Of a stretch of DNA of 19,337 nucleotides, positions 14,496 through 19,337 are shown piece by piece. The notes under the pieces were generated by a model, which saw nothing but the letters and a program-made list of their open reading frames with translations, had not been told where the DNA came from and searched no databases. Made by a program: the position numbers and the translations under genes. Origin of the DNA: Bacteroidota bacterium (lineage in GTDB: Bacteria; Bacteroidota; Bacteroidia; NS11-12g; UBA955); assembly GCA_030836345.1 (NCBI GenBank), contig JAURQA010000027.1, positions 1-19,337 on the forward strand. The letters are read 5' to 3'. The first letter of the stretch is position 1; each line of letters starts with the position of its first letter.

Positions 14496-15482
14496 ATGAA
14501 GGTAGCCCTTGTAGGTGCCACCGGCCTGGTGGGCAGTAAAATGCTACAAATTTTGGAGGAACGCGATTTTCCAATCAGTGTTCTTTTACCCGTAGCTTCT
14601 AAGCGGAGCATTGGAAAAAGAGTATCTTTCAAAGGAACTCCTTATGCTATTATTTCGGCCGAAGAAGCCATCAACCAAGCACCTGAAATAGCTCTTTTTA
14701 GTGCTGGCGGAGCAATAAGCAAAGATTTGGCTGAAAAATTTGCGGCCAAAGGCACTTATGTAATAGATAATAGCAGCGCGTGGCGCATGGTTGAAGGCGT
14801 CCCTCTGGTAATCCCGGAAGTAAATCCCGAGGCCTTAAATAAGAACAAAAAAATCATAGCTAATCCCAATTGTTCTACCATCCAAATGTTGGTGGCTTTA
14901 AAACCACTACACCAAGCATATGGCATAAAACGAGTAGTAATAAGTACTTATCAAAGTGTAACTGGAACGGGAGTAGCTGCCGTTACTCAAATGATGGATG
15001 AACGGGCAGGAAAACAAGGGGAAAAGGCTTATCCACATAAAATTGATATGAATGTATTGCCTCATATTGATGTTTTTATGGAGAATGGAAGCACTAAAGA
15101 GGAGGAGAAAATGGTGAATGAAACTAAGAAAATGTTGGATCCCACCTTAGAAGTTACTGCTACCTGCGTGCGTATTCCAACTATGGGAGGACATAGCGAG
15201 GCAATTAATGTGGAGTTTAAAAATTCCTATGATTTGACGGAGGCCATAGAATTATTAGAAAAAGCCACAGGAATTGTAGTTCAAAACAATGTCAATCAAA
15301 ATGAATACCCTATGCCTTTAACTGCACATGATAAAGATGCTGTTTTTGTAGGAAGAATACGCAGAGATACTACTGTAAAAAACGGTTTAAATCTTTGGGT
15401 GGTTAGCGACAACCTGCGTAAGGGAGCAGCAACCAATGCAGTACAAATTGCTGAGCTATTAGTAGCAAATAACTGGGTATAA
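14496..15482 (+). CDS. asd: Aspartate-semialdehyde dehydrogenase
   Basis: Asd reduces aspartyl phosphate to aspartate semialdehyde with NADPH, the branch point to lysine/diaminopimelate, threonine and methionine. The 328-residue protein has the nucleotide-binding GATGLVGSKM at 7-16, DNSSAWR at 91-97, the catalytic cysteine C126 in NPNCST, TYQSVTGTG at 151-159, and R226 and H233 in CVRIPTMGGHSEA. Length and motifs fit a full, active enzyme. The ATG follows the lipoprotein stop immediately (TAAATG), so the two are almost certainly co-transcribed. No other gene of the pathway is nearby. Confidence 0.96.
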   Translation: MKVALVGATGLVGSKMLQILEERDFPISVLLPVASKRSIGKRVSFKGTPYAIISAEEAINQAPEIALFSAGGAISKDLAEKFAAKGTYVIDNSSAWRMVEGVPLVIPEVNPEALNKNKKIIANPNCSTIQMLVALKPLHQAYGIKRVVISTYQSVTGTGVAAVTQMMDERAGKQGEKAYPHKIDMNVLPHIDVFMENGSTKEEEKMVNETKKMLDPTLEVTATCVRIPTMGGHSEAINVEFKNSYDLTEAIELLEKATGIVVQNNVNQNEYPMPLTAHDKDAVFVGRIRRDTTVKNGLNLWVVSDNLRKGAATNAVQIAELLVANNWV

Positions 15483-15525
15483 ATTACCCCATTTTACAAG
15501 TGATTATGAATTTATAAATCTTTTT

Positions 15526-16020
15526 ATGCCTTTTGTTGTTACTATTAATACTTTGGAACAATCAAAAGAGAGCATAACGGAACAAAAAGAGCAGGAAGAT
15601 AATAGGCCTGTGTTTTTAAAAGATGCGCTATATCAGGGTGAGCCATATGCCGCTCCTTATCCCATTACCGTGGCCTCTCCAAAAATTGATCCCATGGATA
15701 AAAGCCTTATGAAGGCCAATGCTCATGAAAGCATGCAGAATCAAGCAGAACAACAAATTTCTATGCTCCAAAAGCAGGCGGCATTGCTCATGAATCAAGC
15801 AAAAGAGATTCAAGACCGCCTTAAAGTATCACATACAATATACAAAGCAGATATGAATTTTGAACCCGTGGTTGGAACCATGTATCACTTATACCAAAGG
15901 GAAGATGAATCCTGGCTACTAAGCATGATAGCTCCTTATGAGTGGGGAAAAAAAACACCGTTTACTTTCCTAAATACCGTCCGATTATTGGCGGATAAGA
16001 CCTGGGATGTATTAGAATGA
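15526..16020 (+). CDS. DUF2452 (C1orf50-like) family protein
   Basis: The 164-residue protein has a likely disordered, charged N-terminus (residues 1-50), a helix rich in Q, M and A (about 62-100, possibly coiled coil), then the conserved C-terminal block of DUF2452: GTMYHLYQR at 117-125, SMIAPYEWG at 133-141 and RLLADKTW at 153-160. The same block is found in eukaryotic C1orf50 proteins, whose function is unclear. No signal peptide or membrane segment is visible. It begins 43 bp after asd on the same strand and is convergent with carB. Confidence 0.85.
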   Translation: MPFVVTINTLEQSKESITEQKEQEDNRPVFLKDALYQGEPYAAPYPITVASPKIDPMDKSLMKANAHESMQNQAEQQISMLQKQAALLMNQAKEIQDRLKVSHTIYKADMNFEPVVGTMYHLYQREDESWLLSMIAPYEWGKKTPFTFLNTVRLLADKTWDVLE

Positions 16021-16047
16021 AAATCTAGGCAAGCGTCAACTCCTTCT

Positions 16048-16066
16048 AGGGTAACGTAGTTACCCT
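16048..16066. terminator. Perfect hairpin between convergent DUF2452 and carB genes
   Basis: AGGGTAAC-GTA-GTTACCCT is an 8-bp perfect stem with a 3-nt loop in the 45-bp gap, touching the carB stop codon. An outer GCAAG/CTTGC pair (16029-16033 and 16069-16073) could extend it. Neither strand has a T-run after it, so it may be a pause site, an RNA 3'-end stabiliser or a weak terminator. Confidence 0.4.
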
Positions 16067-18882
16067 TACTTGCTTAAGTAAACGGATTTCATTTTATAGA
16101 TTTCTCTAAATTCAGCATCTTGTGTACTTTTTACAAAAAGAATTTCCTCACCTGTACTTTTCATTTCTGGGCCAAGTTCTTTGCTCACTCCTGGAAACTT
16201 GTTAAAACTAAAAACAGGCTTCTTAATTGCAAAGCCTGATGGTCTAGCAGGGATATCAAAATCTTTCACTTTATGAGTTCCTAGCATCACCTTAGTAGCC
16301 ATATTTATGTAAGGAAAATTGTAGGCTTTGCAAATGAAAGGGACTGTTCTAGAAGCTCTTGGATTGGCCTCGATCACATATACTTTCTCGTTTTTGACAG
16401 CAAACTGGATATTCATAAGGCCCCTAATTTTCAATGCCTTGGCCAGTTTAATTGTATATTCTTCCATTTGAGAAATCACACTTTCTGACAGTGAGAAGGG
16501 AGGAAGGACAGCACTGCTATCGCCGGAGTGAATACCAGCAGGTTCAATGTGTTCCATCATACCAATCACATGCACATCATTCTCATCGCAAATGCAATCG
16601 GATTCTGTTTCTTCGGCTCTATCCAGGAAATGATCGATAAGTACTCGATTACCTGGCATGCTGCCCATTAATTTAACCACAGCCCGCTCCAGATCTTCAT
16701 CATTAATTACAATTTCCATTCCTTGACCTCCAAGAACATAGCTCGGCCTCACCAATACAGGATATCCCACCTGATTAGCAATCACCAGAGCCTCTTCGGC
16801 ATTTAGCGCTACCCCATATTTTGGATAAGGGATGTTAAGTTCTGCCAAAAGGTCGGAGAATCGTCCGCGGTCCTCGGCTAAATCCATATCTTCAAAAGAT
16901 GTTCCTATGATTTTTATTCCTTTTTCTTTGAGTTTCTCGCTCAATTTAAGAGCGGTTTGCCCGCCCAGTTGAACAATAACGCCCTCGGGTTTCTCATGGT
17001 CAATAATTTCCCAAAGATGCTCCCAGTATACAGGCTCAAAGTATAATTTATCGGCTATATCAAAATCCGTACTTACGGTTTCCGGATTACAATTCACCAT
17101 AATGGCTTCATAGCCCATTTCGCGCGCTGCTTTTATTCCATGCACGCAACTGTAATCAAATTCTATTCCTTGACCAATTCTATTGGGACCACTGCCCAGC
17201 ACAATAATTTTCTTTTTAGTACTTGCAATACTCTCATTTTCACCATCAAAAGTGGAATAGAAATAATTGGTCTCACTAGGGAACTCAGCACTACAGGTAT
17301 CCACCATTTTGTAGACTCTATTTATGCCGCATTCCTTGCGCTTAAGGTAAACTTCCTCGGCTGATATCTTACCAATCAACCATGCAATTTGCTCATCACT
17401 ATATCCTTTTTCTTTCGCAGTTCTTAATAAGTCTGCAGGTAAGTTTTCTAAACTGCAGCGTCTAATTTCATTATCCAATTCAGCTAATTCATTCACTTGC
17501 TCCAAGAACCATCGATCTATTTTGGTAAGCTTTTGAACACTACTAATGGGAATCCCTAAAGACAAGGCATCCTTAACCATAAATACTCTATCCCAACTTG
17601 GATACTCTAAATTATGGGTTAATAAATCCAGATTTCGCTGAATGGGTCTGTCTGCACCAAGGCCGTCTCTTCCGATTTCTAAACTTTGACAGGCCTTCTG
17701 CAATGCTTCTTGGAAACTTCTTCCAATTGCCATTACCTCACCAACACTCTTCATTTGGAAACCCAATTCTGGATTGGAGCCAGGAAACTTATCAAAATTC
17801 CAACGGGGTATTTTTACAATAACGTAATCTAAGGCCGGTTCAAAAAATGCCGACGTAGTTTTAGTCACAGGGTTTTTTAATTCATCCAAGTAGAAACCAA
17901 CCGCTAATTTAGCAGCTATTTTAGCAATGGGATATCCCGTTGCTTTACTAGCCAATGCCGAGCTACGGCTTACTCTTGGATTAATTTCTATAGCAATAAT
18001 CTCCTCATCCTCTGGGTTTACACTAAACTGCACATTACAGCCTCCAGCAAAATTACCCATGCTGCGCATCATCTTAAATGCCATGTCTCGCATTTTTTGA
18101 AAAGCAGTATCGCTTAAAGTCATGGCTGGTGCCACGGTAATACTATCACCCGTATGCACACCCATTGGATCAAAGTTTTCAATCGTACAGATCACAGCAA
18201 TATCATCCTTGCTATCTCTTAGCAATTCAAATTCATATTCCTTCCAGCCTAAAACAGCTTGCTCCACCAATACTTCGTGTATTGGACTTGCTTCTAAGGC
18301 TCGTTTTAAATCATGATCAAAAGTTTCTTTTTTACGAACTACAGCACCCCCGTGCCCACCTAAGGTATAACTCGGCCGAAGTACTAATGGAAAACCCATT
18401 TCCTGAGCAACTTCTTTTCCCTCTAGGTAAGAATTGGCAATGCGACTTTTTGCTACACCTACCTCTAACTCACCCATCAAGTGTCTAAACTTTTCACGAT
18501 CCTCCATTCGATCAATCGCTTCAATATTTACACCAATAATGCGGGCATTATGCTTTTCAAAAATACCTAATTCTTCGCATTCCTTAGCCAAGTTAAGAGC
18601 AGTTTGACCACCCATGGTAGGCAACACACTGTCTATATTTTGCTCCGTAAGTATTTTGTCTATACTCTCAGGGGTTAAGGGCCATAAGTAAATGTGATCG
18701 GCATTCATTTTATCCGTCATAATGGTGGCGGGATTACTGTTGATAAGGGAAACTTCTATTCCCTCCTCACGTAAACTTCGAGCCGCTTGGCTTCCTGAGT
18801 AATCAAATTCACAGGCTTGTCCAATGATGATTGGACCAGAACCAATAATTAAAACCGATTTTATTGAAGGATCTTTTGGCAT
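16066..18882 (-). CDS. carB: Carbamoyl-phosphate synthase large subunit
   Basis: CarB makes carbamoyl phosphate for pyrimidine and arginine synthesis, using ammonia delivered by CarA. The 938 residues show the internal duplication: the first half opens at about 8 with VLIIGSGPIIIGQACEFDYSG, the second at about 558 with IIVLGSGPNRIGQGIEFDYS. Each half has an ATP-grasp domain (RPSYTLGGHGG at 169-179 and RPSYVLGGQG in the second). EINPRVSRSSALASKATGYP and EANPRASRTVPF provide metal ligands. It stops shortly after GPEMKSTGEE and so lacks the roughly 130-residue MGS-like allosteric domain present in E. coli CarB (about 1070 residues). Shortened forms of about 940-950 residues are, as far as I recall, usual in Flavobacteriia. 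carA is not in the window. Confidence 0.97.
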   Translation of the reverse strand: MPKDPSIKSVLIIGSGPIIIGQACEFDYSGSQAARSLREEGIEVSLINSNPATIMTDKMNADHIYLWPLTPESIDKILTEQNIDSVLPTMGGQTALNLAKECEELGIFEKHNARIIGVNIEAIDRMEDREKFRHLMGELEVGVAKSRIANSYLEGKEVAQEMGFPLVLRPSYTLGGHGGAVVRKKETFDHDLKRALEASPIHEVLVEQAVLGWKEYEFELLRDSKDDIAVICTIENFDPMGVHTGDSITVAPAMTLSDTAFQKMRDMAFKMMRSMGNFAGGCNVQFSVNPEDEEIIAIEINPRVSRSSALASKATGYPIAKIAAKLAVGFYLDELKNPVTKTTSAFFEPALDYVIVKIPRWNFDKFPGSNPELGFQMKSVGEVMAIGRSFQEALQKACQSLEIGRDGLGADRPIQRNLDLLTHNLEYPSWDRVFMVKDALSLGIPISSVQKLTKIDRWFLEQVNELAELDNEIRRCSLENLPADLLRTAKEKGYSDEQIAWLIGKISAEEVYLKRKECGINRVYKMVDTCSAEFPSETNYFYSTFDGENESIASTKKKIIVLGSGPNRIGQGIEFDYSCVHGIKAAREMGYEAIMVNCNPETVSTDFDIADKLYFEPVYWEHLWEIIDHEKPEGVIVQLGGQTALKLSEKLKEKGIKIIGTSFEDMDLAEDRGRFSDLLAELNIPYPKYGVALNAEEALVIANQVGYPVLVRPSYVLGGQGMEIVINDEDLERAVVKLMGSMPGNRVLIDHFLDRAEETESDCICDENDVHVIGMMEHIEPAGIHSGDSSAVLPPFSLSESVISQMEEYTIKLAKALKIRGLMNIQFAVKNEKVYVIEANPRASRTVPFICKAYNFPYINMATKVMLGTHKVKDFDIPARPSGFAIKKPVFSFNKFPGVSKELGPEMKSTGEEILFVKSTQDAEFREIYKMKSVYLSK

Positions 18883-18899
18883 TGCTACTTTAAACTGAG

Positions 18900-18907
18900 C
18901 AAAGTTA
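18900..18907 (-). promoter_or_regulatory. Predicted -7 box of carB
   Basis: The minus strand reads TAACTTTG from 18907 to 18900, a full TAnnTTTG match 17 bp before the carB ATG. No clear -33 TTG is present at the usual distance. The predicted leader is about 10-12 nt, which leaves no room for an attenuator. Confidence 0.45.
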
Positions 18908-19181
18908 AGGTGCCGCCTTTAGCCTACCTTGTAATTGAATAATTTGTGGACAAATGGCTTGTATTTTTTCCTACAGTATTTAATGTGAACTGAATGGAGA
19001 GTATTGAAAGAACACGATTTCTTGAGGAATCTATTCCAAAAGACTACAAATATGCTAACCAAGCCTGCTTGCGAAAACCTACGCTGATTTCCTATTTGGT
19101 TTTCTTTTATTAATTTAGTGATATAAAACTTACTACTATTTATATCTGAAGCGTTAGTAGGAACTATTAAAAATAAAATCA
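18908..19181. other. Intergenic region between divergent carB and VOC genes
   Basis: AT-rich, with no tRNA, repeat or convincing gene. A minus-strand open frame at 18919-19182 has no recognisable protein pattern. I see no full TAnnTTTG box for the plus-strand VOC gene. Confidence 0.6.
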
Positions 19182-19337
19182 ATGGAAGACAAAACAGAAG
19201 AAACTGGGCTTAATCTAGAGCCAAAGGTGACTGGAATTGGAGGAATTTTCTTTTTCTCCGACGCGCCAGAAAAAACAAATGACTGGTATTCAAAAAATTT
19301 GGGACTTGAAGTAAACGAATGGGGTTCAAGTTTTGAA
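19182..19337 (+). CDS. VOC family (glyoxalase/bleomycin-resistance-like) protein, 3' truncated by window
   Basis: An ATG at 19182 opens a frame that runs to the window end (52 codons). After a short charged leader it reads VTGIGGIFFFSDAPEK and then WYSKNLGLEVNEWGSSFE, the first beta-alpha-beta unit of the vicinal oxygen chelate fold: the GIGGIFF strand, a helix with WYxKxLGL, and the strand VNEWG. Members include glyoxalases, dioxygenases and antibiotic-binding proteins, and the visible part cannot distinguish them. The A-rich sequence before the ATG is normal for Bacteroidota, which rarely use strong Shine-Dalgarno sites. It is divergent from carB, 299 bp away. Confidence 0.8.
   Translation, partial: MEDKTEETGLNLEPKVTGIGGIFFFSDAPEKTNDWYSKNLGLEVNEWGSSFE

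Noticed and set aside
18919..19182. Minus-strand 87-codon open frame upstream of carB
   Set aside because: Low-complexity, AT-driven composition with no family resemblance, and it overlaps the predicted carB promoter side.

Overview
The window looks like core chromosome of a Bacteroidota bacterium, most likely a marine-type Flavobacteriales. The DNA is AT-rich. It carries a TonB-receptor-like outer-membrane protein paired with a GLPGLI-family protein, a CarB without the C-terminal allosteric domain, a BshB1-type bacillithiol deacetylase, a DUF3109 protein, and several -7 boxes of the Bacteroidota form TAnnTTTG. There is no sign of phage, transposon, CRISPR, rRNA or tRNA. The closest lineage is inferred from protein likeness only.

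Layout. (1) 1-654, plus strand: 3' two-thirds of pdhB (pyruvate dehydrogenase E1 beta), cut by the window edge. (2) 701-1155: a small XRE/HTH regulator on the minus strand with two copies of an ACATATATGT palindrome, one over its start codon and one over its predicted promoter. Divergent from it lies a promoter-hairpin-terminator arrangement that looks like a small RNA gene of about 100 nt. (3) 1142-11062, minus strand: eight genes packed head to tail with overlaps or gaps of 26 bp or less, in transcription order yicC, an orphan secreted protein with a probable barrel end, an erythromycin-esterase-like domain joined to a probable barrel, pssA, purE, the TonB-receptor-like protein, the GLPGLI protein and the DUF3109 protein. 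The run ends at a strong bidirectional terminator. (4) 11102-16020, plus strand: a glutaminyl-cyclase-like M28 lipoprotein, bshB1, a secreted VWA-like protein, a small acidic lipoprotein, asd and a DUF2452 (C1orf50-like) protein. (5) 16066-18882, minus strand: carB. (6) 18883-19181: non-coding apart from a predicted carB promoter. (7) 19182 to the end, plus strand: the first 52 codons of a VOC (glyoxalase-like) protein.

Most genes are housekeeping: pyruvate oxidation, purine synthesis (PurE), phosphatidylserine synthesis (PssA), carbamoyl phosphate (CarB), aspartate-family amino acids (Asd) and low-molecular-weight thiol (BshB1). Mixed among them, often translationally coupled, are envelope proteins of unknown function. 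The most novel parts are the candidate small RNA with its divergent HTH regulator, and the pair of orphan envelope proteins at 6555-10159. I see no multi-gene defence or secretion system.
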